This document shows positions 37,180 through 49,477 of a stretch of 64,000 nt of DNA, piece by piece; position 1 is the first letter of the stretch; each line of letters opens with the position of its first letter. This stretch comes from Acanthornis magna (taxonomy: Eukaryota > Chordata > Aves > Passeriformes > Acanthizidae): contig JAWUZG010000331.1 in the NCBI GenBank assembly GCA_036785705.1, positions 930,001 to 994,000 on the forward strand. The letters run 5' to 3'. The notes beneath the pieces are model-generated. The model was not told the origin of the DNA, did no database searches, and was given only the letters and a program-made list of their open reading frames with translations. The translations under genes and the position numbers were made by a program.

Positions 37180-37970
37180 ACAGCAACAGCTTCGGGTAGC
37201 GATCAGCAAATCGCTGAGATACGGCAGAGAAGCAAATTGCCGAGAGCAGTGTGCGTGGTCAGAGACAGAGCCCCAGCGAAGCATAAGAGCGAAGGATATC
37301 GCTCAGGTCTGGACCGGATTTTTTGGACACCTGGAACGCAGGTGAGTCGCTGGGGAACACCCAAGAAAAATGGGTATCATTTGTCTAAACCAGGAAAAGA
37401 CTGTGCTGTTTGCATGGAGGGCCTTGTTGAGGGCCCTGCTGCTGTGGCACAGGAGCCTGAGCTTAGAAATTGCCTCTAGAAATGCCTTTGCTGCGACGAA
37501 CAACTTATCTTTAACTCTGCTTCCCGGGACTATGAATCTGCCAAGTCTCTGATGAGTGCCTGGAGGGCAGTGTAGGATGCCTTAAAAAGCGGTAGAAGAA
37601 AGCCGAGAGAGAGACATGCAGACTGCTGCTTTTGTCAAAATCGTAGGAGGCAGCTACAAAAAAGGGGGACGAAATAGCCGAAAAATTAGTAACGACGTCG
37701 CACTTGGTTCAGGACTTGTATCTGCAATTCCCACAAAATAACATCGATTGAAGACAGAGGCAGAGGAACACCTTCTGGACTATGACCCTCCAGAGATGCT
37801 GGACAAATGTGGACCCATGGTGGTAGCTATAAACCCCCTTTTCCTCCCTTTCCTCCCTATCTTTTCCTTTATTCTCTCTCTATATTGCAAGCCACTTTAT
37901 GGGCAAAATTAATAAAGTTCCTGTTTAGATTGAAGTTTAACTCCCTTGACTTGTTGAATTGTTTTTTGCT
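37180..37970 (+). mobile_element. Untranslated leader and 3'-truncated internal part of the provirus
   Basis: No gag frame of useful length follows the primer-binding site. An AAAAAAGGGGGA tract at 37658-37669 resembles a polypurine tract, yet no second LTR follows. An AATAAAG signal occurs near 37910 before the T-rich stretch at 37960-37988 that joins the MROH array. The element is probably recombined or internally deleted. Confidence 0.5.
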
Positions 37971-39217
37971 TTACTTTCTTTTTTTTTGCACTCCAAGATC
38001 ATAGCTGAAATGAACCATCACGCGTCCGCTTATGAGTGGACCATGACAGGTGTGACACAGACAGGGAACGTGTGGGCCAGGGCACCAATGCTGCTCTGAC
38101 ACCCAGGGCCCAGGGAGCACTAAAATCAGCAGGGGTGGCAGAGTCCCCACCCAAGCAGACCTGCCACCCCCTGAGCCCTGGCAGTGCCAGTGCCATCTCC
38201 TGGCCCAGAGACCTGCGCCCCCAGGGATGCTTCTCTGCCAGAGGGCAGCCAAAGCCAGCATTGGTGCATTGGTGTCTGTGCTCCTTCCTGCAGGTGGCTC
38301 TTGGCAGGAGCATCTGCAGCAAGTGGTGGCAACAGTTGGGATCTGCCAGAGGATGTTGCGCCTTCCTGGAATGATTCTTTTTCATGGAAGGGATTAGCAG
38401 GAGCACAAGAACACCATCAGCTGATGAGTTTCACAGGACAGAGAGATTTCACAGAGACACTGTCAAGTTTTCTTGGCCTTTCCTGACTGTCTTTCTTGCA
38501 CTCAGGGATAAAAAGAATCGGCCCAGCCTCTGGTATTCAGTGCTCCAGTTGCTGCGTGTGTGGCTGTGGCAGCTCCTGTCCAAACACAACTGGGTGCCTG
38601 CTGAGCACGGCAATGGACGGCCACAAACAGGGAGGTTCCCCAGTGAATGTCAAGGGAGTCACCCGGGGAAGTGCAGGGGGGAGGGATAACTCTGGGAGGA
38701 GAAGCTGTTCTGTGTCTCTGATGATGGTGCCAGCACCCTGAAGGAGCAGCCCAGGGAAGTGCTGGAAGCACAAGTGTCCCGCCCTTTTCTGCTGTCACAG
38801 GGACACAGGACAGACTTGTTGCCACAGGTCCACAAGACTTGATGCAGGAAAAATGCAGGGCCATGCACTGCTGCAAGGGAATGGCCTCCAGCAAGAGCAA
38901 AGCAGGATCCTCTAGCAGCAAAGCCTGTGCCTGTGAACCGGGCCATCTTCTCAGCAGACACCAAAGTGCTTCCCTCCAGCCCTGAACCTGCACCACAACT
39001 GCCTGCTGTGCTTCAGCACCTGCTGCTTCTTCCTTTGTTCCAAGCAAGTCCAGGATTTCATTTCAAAAATTCATGGACAAGTCGTCTTGAAGGTGCCTGC
39101 ATGGAGGAGAGGGACGGCAGCTGCAGCCCAGGGCTCATGTCCCATCAGAGTCTCTCTCTCACGATGGCACTAATGCCATGGCCTCGGGATGCCTGACTGT
39201 GGAAAGCGAGTCTGCCC

Positions 39218-39500
39218 TCAAGCACGGCTGTTGAAGTCAGTCAGGGGCACAGGCTGCAGCAGAAGCTGCCAAGTGTTGCTGTGAGGCTGGCAAATCAAGA
39301 GAAAGCCATTGTGGTCAGTTGTGCTGAAGCCTTTTGCCAAACCACGTGCCATTGTCCCCACAGTATCCCCGTTTGGCATCCTGGCCGGTGCGGGTGCCTT
39401 GTTGAGCAGGTAGCGGTGTTCTGGCTCCTGCTGTTCCTGCACACGCTCTGGTGCTGTTTCTGCAGTGCCCAGAGCCACTTCCACAGCAGCGACTCCGCAG
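39218..39500 (-). CDS. Unrecognised open frame downstream of MROH copy 1
   Basis: A minus-strand frame of about 90-105 residues, with text such as LLNKAPAPARMPNGDTVGTM and STTDHNGFLLICQPHSNTWQ, ends in a stop at 39218. It has no ATG at its 5' end and could be an exon or chance. It is identical at 48140-48422, but the units are too similar for that to show selection. No function can be suggested. Confidence 0.2.
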
Positions 39501-40555
39501 GCCTGCTCGAGGAGACGGCGCTGCCCTCCTCATGGTGACAGCGGCTCTGCGATGCCAGAGCTCTGTGTCAGGGGGGACTCAGCCACAGCACCATGGCCTG
39601 GGCAACCACGGAGACCTGGGCTGGCTGCCAGCCCTGCCACTGCCCACTGCCCACTGCCCCTTGTAGGCAGCACCCAGTGGCCATGCCCTGGCAGGGCCCC
39701 CTTGCCCTCCTTGTCCCCAGCCAGCCCAGCCTGGGCACCTAGGCAGTGTCCCCAGCCTCCCTCCTGCTGAGGCTCAGCCTCAAGCGCTTCTGCCCAAGGC
39801 ATGGGAGATGCCTCCGGGAAACACCAGAGCAGCTGTCAGGAACAAGGCAGCTGCCCGGGGGCTGCTTAGGGCCTCTGACACCCAATTCCTCAGGGCTTCC
39901 CAGCACCCAGCCCCGCATGGGCCTCCTGTCCCCTGGTAGGCTCCTGTCACCCACCCCTCACACATTCCCCCCTCGTGCCTTCCCACTGCCTTGTCCCGAT
40001 CAGGGCCTGTGCAGCACCTCATCCCTTCACAGCCTCTCACCGCCCTGTCCCCTCAGGGTCTCTCCCAGCCTGGCCAAGCTGCCCGGCAGCAGCACAGCCC
40101 CGCTGGAGCTCCAGAGGAGCCGCACCAAGAGGCACCTCGGAGCCCTCGGCAATCCAGCCGGCAACACACGGGCAGGACACAGATGGCGCTGCCCTGCTGG
40201 CACAGGGCTTGTGGCCATCTCCAGGCACCAGTCTCGCAGGGATGCCCCAGCTCCAGCCTCTGCCCACTCGCTCTGGCAGAAGCGTTAAGGCTGCAGCAGA
40301 ACCACCAAAGGCCAAGGCGCTTCTGGCCACTTTCCTTCCACACTGCACGCCCGGGCAACCTGCTGAGCACAAGCACCCTTTTCCCCCCTCTTCCCCTATG
40401 CCCTGCAGACACTGGGCACCGAAACAAAAATCCTGAGAGTCTGTGTATTAGAACAGAGTCTATATTTACATACTAAACACAAAAAAAAGAAAACACTTAA
40501 AGAAAACAGGAGTTCCCTGCAGCCTGAGGTGGCCCCAGGGGACGGAGGAGACAGA

Positions 40556-43500
40556 TCAGCTCTCCGCAGAGCTCCAGCAGCAAAGCCAGCCACGGCCCCA
40601 CGCACGAAGCCATGTCTGGCTCACCCTGCGGAGGCCATCTTGCAGCTTCCCGATGCTGGAGGTGCGAGTCCTCGCTATCGCCTGGAGGATGTGCGATGTT
40701 TGAAGCGCCAGGTTTCTGACAGTGTCGCTGGTGTCATCCTCCATGTCTTCAAGGACTGGCACAGAGAGAAAGAGAGCCACGGTCACATCCCGGACCTGCG
40801 GGGACCCGAGGAGACCCCCACTTGCCAGGGCCATCCCAGCCCGCTCTTGCCACGGCCACGAGGGAGCAGGGGCCAAGGGCATCAGCCCGAATGTGTTGGC
40901 CAAGAATCCCCGACGTGCCCCTGGAATCTCTGTGTGCTCTGCCCACGCCGCCCCTCGTCCGCACAGGGAGCAGAGCCCTCTGCAGCCGGGCAGGGATTGC
41001 AGCTGCACCCACCAGCCCCTGCTGCCAGCCCGCTGCCCTCACTCACCGTCCAAGATGAGCTGCAATTCTTCCTGCTGCCCCCTCAAGCTCCGCCCGACCA
41101 TCCCTGGCAACACAGAGCCTGTCACGGCGCCCAGCGGCACAGCTCCCCCCCAGCGGCGCTGCCAGCCCTGGGGCCGCACGGCCTCCTGCGCCGGCACGGC
41201 TCAGCCCGGGCCCTTGCCGCGTCGTGCCGCCCGAGGAAGGGCACGGCTGCGACAGGAGGGCGGCAGCAGCCCCGAGGGCAGGCGGGGCTCCAGAGCCCCG
41301 CGCCCGGATGGCGCTGCCGGGGCAGCAGCCGGGGCTGGGCCCGAGCTGCGGCGGCGCGGGGCGGGGAGGGAGCCCGGGCTGGCGGCTCACCGATGAACCT
41401 GATGGCCTCCTCTCGCAGGGGCTCCTGGGGGCTGTGCACGTAGGGCAGGGCCTGGCGCAGCTGCTCGGCCGCTCGGCTCCTGTCGTGTGCCAGCTGCAGA
41501 GAGAGAGGGCCCGCAGGGAAGGCTTGGCGCGGGCTCAGCCCCTCGGGCGGGCGCTCGCTGCGCCCGGCGCTGCCCTGGGGCCCCTGGGCGCACAGCCCTG
41601 AGGCGCGGCCAGCAGCCGCTGGCGCCGGCCTTTGGAGGGGCCAGAGGGCTGGCTGCTGCCCGGGGAGCCGCGGGGCCGCCCCGGCGCACGGCCCAGCTGG
41701 GCCGGGGCTCCATGGGCACCCGGCTCGGGGCCAGAGCAGCCTGGAGAAGAGCCCGCGTGGCCCCTGGGCGCAGCAGCGGGCAGGGCCACAGCTGCCAGCC
41801 GCACACACTGAGCAGCGGCCACAGGGGCCTTGTCCAGGCTGCGGCTGGGGCTTCCAGGCTGTCCTTACCAGGCACTCGCCCAGCTTCCACAGCTGCTTCT
41901 TCTTCAGTAGCTGCTCGAGATCCCTCCTCTTCAAGTACTGGGCCGCACTAAGCAGCGCTGCCCGAGAGGCCTGGAGAGCAGCAGAGAGCCGGAGATGGCC
42001 CCGCAGCCCAGGGCACAGGAGCCACGTCCCTGTGCCAAGGCCACGAGGAGGCTGCAGCCCGTGAGGCGCAAGGGCGGGAGGCAGCTGAGCCCTCTCGCAG
42101 GGGGACACCAGCAGCGCTGAGTCCTCACCGCTGCCACAGGCCACTTCTCGTCATGGCAGTGGAGGAAGAGTGGGAGCAGGCTCAGGTGCACTTGCGCCTT
42201 CAGGGCCTTTTCCCACTTCAGTGCTGCAGAAGTCACCAAAGCTCAAAAGAGCACCATGGAGAGCAGCCGCACCATGCTATTATCCTGTATGAAAAGAAGA
42301 AAGACTTCCGCACTGGCTGCTCCGAGCTCACCTAGGCACACACCTGAAAATGCACAGGGCGCAAAGTGTCTGGGCAGCACCCAGTGCCCGTGGCTGGGGG
42401 CACAGAGCCTTACGTTGTCAAAGAGCGGCAGGAGCGCCTCAGCCAGCTGCAGGGCAATGGGGCTGGCTATCAGCATGACTTTGTCCACCACTGTATAGCC
42501 AAGTACGATGAGTGTCATCGCAACCACGCGTCCATCTGCGTCCCACAGGAGCTTGACGAGCCTTCCGGTCAGGCTCCACATTCTTTTGATCTGTGCAGAA
42601 CACAAGTCTGTGAAATGCCAGCCTGCAGCCACAGGGCCCAGAGGCCAAAGGCCTGTCCCCAAAGCAGGCGGGCAGCTGAAGTGGGAGGCAGGAGAGCTGG
42701 GAGCAGCTGCCTCAGCTCCTGAAGCCCAGCCAAGCCCAAGCGGCTGTGTTGCCCAGCCCCACACTGCCGGCACGGCTTCAACCGCTGCCCCCTTCTCACC
42801 ATCAAGGGATCATCAGTGAGATTGAAGAGGGCCCTGAGCGCCAGGCGACGCCTCTGCCTGCATTCGCTCCGCAGGTGCCTTGACAGGATTTTCAGGACTC
42901 TGTTCCCACATTTTGTCAAGTCCAGGCACTGCAGGGTCTGAAAGGCACAGGGCAGTGAGAGGGGAGCTGGCTGGCAGGAGCCCAGCAGTGCACGGGGCTG
43001 GGCCCAGGCCGCAGCGCAAGGGCACGGGCACTGTCCCAGGCAGCTGCAGCTACGAGAGGGCAGAGAGCTGGGAGGCAGCTGAGCGAGGCAGCGCTGGCCT
43101 TCAGGCTCACCTCCACAAGGAACGCCAGGGCGGGCAGATCCCAGCGTGGATCCCTCTTGCTGAGCAGCCTGAGCAGGTGGTGAGCAATGCGGGAACACAA
43201 GGATGGGGAGACACAGGACATCTCCCTGGCAGGAGGAAAAAAGCACCAAGAGCCTGAGGTGGGGGGGCAAAGCTCTCCCAGGACTGACTCACAGAGGTGT
43301 GCTCTTTCCCCAGGATCCCTGCAGGGCACGTGGGCGCTTTGGGAGGCAGCTGCTTGTGGGCAGCCTCCTCTCACAGCCTTTTCCAGGCTGCTCAGCCGTC
43401 CCTCGGTGACAAGGCCCTCTGGCCCACAAGCACAGGGACTGTGAGTGGCACCCCGGGCACAGGGCACAAATGCCACGGGCAGCGGGGAGGAGGGGACTCT

Positions 43501-46115
43501 GACCTGGCCAGCACACGCACAGCATAGTGCTGAGTGTCAGCACAGAGCAGTCTTTGCCAGCCACACTTGCGTGCCATTGCCGCCACCACACCCTCATAGT
43601 TCAGTCGGCAGAGCAGGGCCTTCAGGGTCTGCACTGCAAAGCTGTGTGCAGAGCAAAGCCCAGGTCATGCTGCGAGCACTGGCTCGTGCCCTGGGGACAT
43701 GGGAGGGACAGGAGAACTGGCATGGAGCACCTGTTGGGGTTGGTGGCAAGGTCGTGTTGCTGCTGGCATCCCTTCCAGAAGGTCTGGACCTCGTCTGGCA
43801 TATCCAATGTGCTGCAGAACACTTGGAAGAGCAGATGCACAAAGAGGCGAGGGAAATACAGCATCACTGCATGTGGGCAGATGGGCACCTGGAGGATCTT
43901 CCACATCACCAGAGTTGCCTGCAGAAGACAAAGCACCCCAAGACAGCGCTCAGTGCTGAGGTGTCCATGTGGCAGGGCCCGAGCGTGGGAGGGAGAGGCC
44001 AGGGGAGACGCTGGGGGAGCACCGGGCCTGGTGCCCCTGAACCTGCCCCTAGCACAGGTTTCCGCCCAGCACGGGAGGCACGGAGGTGCAGTGGGGGAAG
44101 GAGGATGGAGGGCTGCTGGAGAGGTGACCTGGGGGTGAGCAAAGGACAGTTGCAGAAACTCACAGCCAGGGCAAAGACATGCGTGTTGTCCTCATCGGAG
44201 GTGCGCGTGCTGTGCTCTGGCCAGCTCCCCAGCACATCCAGGAGAGTCAGCATGGCCGGCTCGGCAGCCCTGAGCGAGCATATGATGGCCCTCCACATGC
44301 TACTAGCAGCTCTGTGGGGTCAGAGCTCTGTCTCAGGGGAGTCTCGGACACAGCCCCATGGCCTGGGCAGCTGTGGGGGCCCGGGCAGCTGTGGGGGCCT
44401 GGGCTGGCTGCCAGCCCTGTCTCTGCCCACTGCCTCTGGCTGGCAGCAGCCAGGCAGCCCAGCCGTGGGCAGGGAGGGAGCATGGCAGCAGCCTTGGCGA
44501 CTGACATGCCAGGGCTGGCAAATGGAGGAGCCAGAGGGCCCTGCAGCTCTCCATTTGTCAGACACCTGGGACAGAGCTCCACAGGGGGATGGGCTGGGGA
44601 GCCCTGAGCCCTCTGGGCAGGTGGGCCCCGTACCTGTCACACGATGGGGCCACACGCAGGAGAGTTATCACTGCATCAGCGGGGTATTCCTCAGTCAGAT
44701 CCAGAAGCGTCCTGTACACATTGCGCTCAGAAAATTCATGGGACACAAGCCACTGGTGGATGTACCTCACCACAGCAGGCACCTGGAGAAGGCAGAGGGA
44801 GAGCTGGAAAGCTGCCAGAGGGAGTAATGTCCCCAGCCTCCCCAGAGAAGTGCTTCCCTTGCCACCACACTGGGACGGCCTCAAAGGCTTCAAGGGACCA
44901 GCAGGCGTGCCTTGGGAGGCCAGGTGATTCCTGGGAGGCTGCAAGCTGCTTACTTGCTTTGGACTGGAGATACCCTTCTCCAGAATCAAATCCAGCAGGG
45001 CAGCATCACCCTTGTATTTGAAGATGCCTGAGTATGCTTTGACCCCAGTGCCCATGACACTGGTCTCTTCCTGCCGAATTCTCCTGATATATTTGCAAAC
45101 CATCTGTAGAAGAAGGGCAAGAAGAGAGGGATGTTTCATGGAGTTCTCCAAGCGTGGTGCTCAGCTGAGCAGTGACAGCAGGCCCAGCCCAGGTGGGGAT
45201 GGCTGCAGGTACCTGCGCTGTTTTGCGGAAGAGGCCACGGCTGGGTTCCTGCACTTGTGTGCATTGCATGCCTGCATCTGGCAAAGAGCAAGCACAGCCA
45301 GAGCTGAGGGGCTGTGGGAGAGGCCAGAGAACACAGCCCAGCCCTGCGCTGCCCAGGCAGGGACAGCCCCGGGATGCCCTGGGGATGGAGCACGGCTGCG
45401 GGGGGCGGCAGCCCCAGCCCCTCTTCCGTCTTGCCCATGGGCATGTCCCCAGTGGATGGGATGGGATGGGATGGGATGGGATGGGATGGGATGGGATGGG
45501 ATGGGATGGGATGGGATCAGGTGGGATGGGGTGGGGCCGACCTTGCTGCAGGCGGCAGCCCTGTGGCCCAGCTCTGCCACTCACCCTCCTGCAGCAGCTG
45601 GAGCTGCTCCACCTCTCCAGGCTGCTGTGCTGGGGCCGTTCCAGGGCCTTCTTCCTCCTCCTCCTTCACCCAGGCCTGCTTGGGTGCGCTCGGAGGTCTC
45701 TGCTCCATGTCGCTGACTGGAATAAAGGCTACTTGCAGGAGAGGTGCCTCGGGAAAGCTCTCGCACACCAAGTCTTGCAGTTGTGCCTTGAAGGCACCTG
45801 CAAGAGTGAAGCCTTGGGAAGGCTGCAGGACACCAAGTCCTGCACTTTGGTCTCAAGGGCTCCTCTCACATGGGTGGGAGACTCCTTGCCAAGGATTTTG
45901 GCCAGCACCTCCCAGGGTCTGGCCTCAAAGACACGGGCCGCTGGGATGGGAGATGCCTCGGATGAGCTGCGGGCACCACTCACCCTCCTGCAGCAGCTGG
46001 AGCTGCTCCACCTCTCCAGGCTGCTGCGCTGGGGCAGTTCCAGGGCCTTCTTCCTCTTCCTCCTTCACCCAGGCCTGCTTGGGTGCGCTCGGAGGTCTCT
46101 GCTCCATGTCACTAA
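40556..46115 (-). pseudogene. MROH-like (maestro HEAT-like repeat) gene, copy 1, with premature stop
   Basis: Fifteen or more exons on the minus strand follow GT-AG rules and join in frame: 45984-46115 and 45585-45716 (duplicated acidic exon), 45213-45277, 44954-45103, 44634-44782, 44164-44311, 43731-43918, 43504-43641, 43111-43225, 42800-42937, 42414-42590, 42129-42326, 41869-41970, 41391-41493, 41047-41103, 40556-40755. The product is a helical HEAT-repeat protein. Its tail motifs (LKRRDLEQLLKKKQLWKLGE, DRSRAAEQLRQALPY, REEAIRFIG, SDTVRNLALQTSHIL) are typical of the MROH family expanded in birds, whose function is unknown. A TGA at 42243-42245 replaces the CGA (Arg) of copy 2, removing the last five exons' worth of protein. 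The first coding exon was not identified. Confidence 0.8.
45453..45536 (+). repeat. GGGAT pentanucleotide microsatellite in MROH copy 1 intron
   Basis: About fourteen copies of ATGGG lie between the acidic exon and the exon at 45213. The equivalent array in copy 2 is nearly twice as long. Confidence 0.95.
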
Positions 46116-46500
46116 CTGGAATAAAGGCTACTTGCTGGAGAGATAACTCGGGAAAGCTCTGGCTTACCAAGTCTTGCAGTTGTGACTGGAAGGTACCTGC
46201 AAGAGTGAAGCCTTGGGAATGTTACAGGACACCAAGTCCTGCACTTTGGTCTTGAGGGCTCCTGCCACAAGGGCAGGAGACTCCTCGGCAAGGATTTTGG
46301 TCAGCAACTCCCAGGGCCTGGCCTCGAGGGCACCGGCCGCCGGGTTGGGAGATGCCTCGGAAGAGCTGCAGGCACCAAGTCCCGCAGCCTGCCCTTGAGG
46401 GCACCTGCAGAAGAGAAGCCTCGGGAAGGCCACGGGTCACCAAGTCCTGTGGTCTGGCCACGAGGTCACCTGCAGGAGAAATGCCTCGGAAAAGCTCCGG
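46116..46500 (-). repeat. Degenerate coding-like repeat upstream of MROH copy 1
   Basis: Minus-strand blocks with the pattern G.L....QDLVS...P.ASLLQ recur about five times (for example VARPQDLVTRGLPEASLLQ and KTKVQDLVSCNIPKASLLQ). The frame changes between blocks because spacing is not a multiple of three. Each block ends in a CTYYTGCAG that looks like a splice acceptor. It may be a decayed exon array at the gene's 5' side; the same array precedes copy 2. Confidence 0.5.
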
Positions 46501-48139
46501 GTTAGTAAGGAACGAGTGCGCTGTGCAGGGGCTCCTCACAGCACCGCTCTGTCCCGTCCTGTCCCGTCGCGTGCTCCGAGCACAGTGGCGTGGTTGTGTC
46601 GCCGCCAGCGCCTATGTCATGACATGTCACAAAGGGCCCTTGGACACCCTGTTCCAGCTCCATCCCATGCTGCACCATGTCACAAAGGGCCTTGCACACA
46701 CTGCCGCCTGCCCTGGGGCTGCCCCCATCCCTCCCAAAGTGGCCCAGGTTGGAAGGAATCCGTTGCCCCAAGTGTCTAAGGCAGCCCAACAGGAACCTTA
46801 AGAACAGCTCAAACAAGAAGGAAACGCTGCCCTGCTCTGCGGGCTCAGGGCAGCAGAAGGAGCCCCCATGGCTGCCGACTCAGCTGCAGCGGGAAGGGCA
46901 TGGGGCCTTCCACAGAAGCTGGCACAGCCTGCCTGGGACAAGTCCCGGCTGCTGCCCATCCTAAACACAAGGCTGTGACACAGACAGGGAACGTGTGCGC
47001 CAGGGCACCAATGATGCTCTGACCCCTGGGCCCCAGGCAGCACTGAAATCAGCAGGTGCAGCAGAGTCCCCACCCAAGCAGACCTGCCACCCCCGAGCCC
47101 TGCCAGTGCCAGTGCCATCTCCTGGCCCAGAGACCTGTGCCCCCGGGGGTGCTTCTCTGCCAGAGGGCAGCCAAAGCCAACATTGGTGCATTGGTGTCTG
47201 TGCTCCTTCCTGCAGGTGGCTGTTGGCAGGAGCACCTGCAGTAAGTGGTGGCAATACTTGGGATTTGACAGAGGATGTTGCACCTTCCTGGAATGATTCT
47301 TTTTCATGGAAGGGATGAGCAGGAGCACAAGAACACCATCAGCTGCTGAGTTTCACAGGACAGAGAGATTCCACAGAGACACTGTCAAGTTTCCTTGGGC
47401 TTTCCTGACTGTCTTTCTTGCACTCAGGAATAAAAAGAATCGGCCCAGCCTCTGGTATTCAGTGCTCCAGTTGCTGTGTGTGTGGCTGTGGCAGCTCCTG
47501 TCCAAACACAACTGGGTGCCTGCTGAGCACGGCAATGGACGGCCACAAACAGGGAGGTTCCCCAGTGAATGTCAAGGGAGTCACTTGAGGAAGTGCAGGG
47601 GGGAGGGATAACTCTGGGAGGAGAAGCTGTTCTGTGTCTCTGATGATGGTGCCAGCACCCTGAAGGAGCAGCCCAGGGAAGTGCTGGAAGCACAAGTGTC
47701 CCGCCCTTTTCTGCTGTCACAGGGACACAGGACAGACTTGTTGCCACAGGTCCACAAGACTTGATGCAGGAAAAATGCAGGGCCATGCACTGCTGCAAGG
47801 GAATGGCCTCCAGCAAGAGCAAAGCAGGATCCTCTAGCAGCAAAGCCTGTGCCTGTGAACCGGGCCATCTTCTCAGCAGACACCAAAGTGCTTCCCTCCA
47901 GCCCTGAACCTGCACCACAACTGCCTGCTGTGCTTCAGCACCTGCTGCTTCTTCCTTTGTTCCAAGCAAGTCCAGGATTTCATTTCAAAAATTCATGGAC
48001 AAGTCGTCTTGAAGGTGCCTGCATGGAGGAGAGGGACGGCAGCTGCAGCCCAGGGCTCGTGTCCCATCAGAGTCTCTCTCTCATGATGGCACCAATGCCA
48101 CGGCCTCGGGATGCCTGACTGTGGAAAGCGAGTCTGCCC

Positions 48140-48422
48140 TCAAGCACGGCTGTTGAAGTCAGTCAGGGGCACAGGCTGCAGCAGAAGCTGCCAAGTGTTG
48201 CTGTGAGGCTGGCAAATCAAGAGAAAGCCATTGTGGTCAGTTGTGCTGAAGCCTTTTGCCAAACCACGTGCCATTGTCCCCACAGTATCCCCGTTTGGCA
48301 TCCTGGCCGGTGCGGGTGCCTTGTTGAGCAGGTAGCGGTGTTCTGGCTCCTGCTGTTCCTGCACACGCTCTGGTGCTGTTTCTGCAGTGCCCAGAGCCAC
48401 TTCCACAGCAGCGACTCCGCAG
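48140..48422 (-). CDS. Unrecognised open frame downstream of MROH copy 2
   Basis: Copy of the frame at 39218-39500, apparently unchanged in protein sequence. Same caveats: no start codon, no recognised domain, and identity explained by the recent duplication. Confidence 0.2.
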
Positions 48423-49477
48423 GCCTGCTCGAGGAGACGGCGCTGCCCTCCTCATGGTGACAGCGGCTCTGCGGTGCCAGAGCTCTGTGTCAGGGGGGAC
48501 TCGGCCACAGCACCATGGCCTGGGCAACCACGGAGACCTGGGCTGGCTGCCAGCCCTGCCACTGCCCACTGCCCACTGCCCCTTGTAGGCAGCACGCAGT
48601 GGCCATGCCCTGGCAGGGCCCCCTTGCCCTCCTTGTCCCCAGCCAGCCCAGCCTGGGCACCTAGGCAGTGTCCCCAGCCTCCCTCCTGCTGAGGCTCAGC
48701 CTCAAGCGCTTCTGCCCAAGGCATGGGAGATGCCTCCGGGAAACACCAGAGCAGCTGTCAGGAACAAGGCAGCTGCCCGGGGGCTGCTTAGGGCCTCTGA
48801 CACCCAATTCCTCAGGGCTTCCCAGCACCCAGCCCCGCATGGGCCTCCTGGCCCCTGGTAGGCTCCTGTCACCCACCCCTCACACATTCCCCCCTCGTGC
48901 CTTCCCACTGCCTTGTCCCGATCAGGGCCTGTGCAGCACCTCATCCCTTCACAGCCTCTCACCGCCCTGTCCCCTCAGGGTCTCTCCCAGCCTGGCCAAG
49001 CTGCCCGGCAGCAGCACAGCCCCGCTGGAGCTCCAGAGGAGCCGCACCAAGAGGCACCTCGGAGCCCTCGGCAATCCAGCCAGCAACACACGGGCAGGAC
49101 ACAGATGGCGCTGCCCTGCTGGCACAGGGCTTGTGGCCATCTCCAGGCACCAGTCTCGCAGGGATGCCCCAGCTCCAGCCTCTGCCCACTCGCTCTGGCA
49201 GAAGCGTTAAGGCTGCAGCAGAACCACCAAAGGCCAAGGCGCTTCTGGCCACTTTCCTTCCACACTGCACGCCCGGGCAACCTGCTGAGCACAAGCACCC
49301 TTTTCCCCCCTCTTCCCCTATGCCCTGCAGACACTGGGCACCGAAACAAAAATCCTGAGAGTCTGTGTATTAGAACAGAGCCTATATTTACATACTAAAC
49401 ACAAAAAAAAGAAAACGCTTAAAGAAAACAGGAGTTCCCCGCAGCCTGAGGTGGCCCCAGGGGACGGAGGAGACAGA

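Larger units (their letters stand above)
38050..46972 (+). repeat. MROH tandem array, unit 1 (about 8.9 kb)
   Basis: Starts at GTGTGACACAGACAGGGAAC and is followed by two more units starting with the same sequence at about 46973 and 55984. Unit 1 and unit 2 are nearly identical, with single-base changes and a few small indels apart from the pentanucleotide array. Confidence 0.9.

Noticed and set aside
39281..39538. Plus-strand frame with a hydrophobic stretch (VAVFWLLLFLHTLWCCFC), possible small membrane protein
   Set aside because: It shares the stretch with a minus-strand frame, has no independent support, and its conservation between units reflects recent duplication only.
43445..44827. 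Plus-strand frame of 460 codons (and 466 codons at 52368-53768)
   Set aside because: Antisense to MROH exons that have consistent splice sites and phases on the minus strand.
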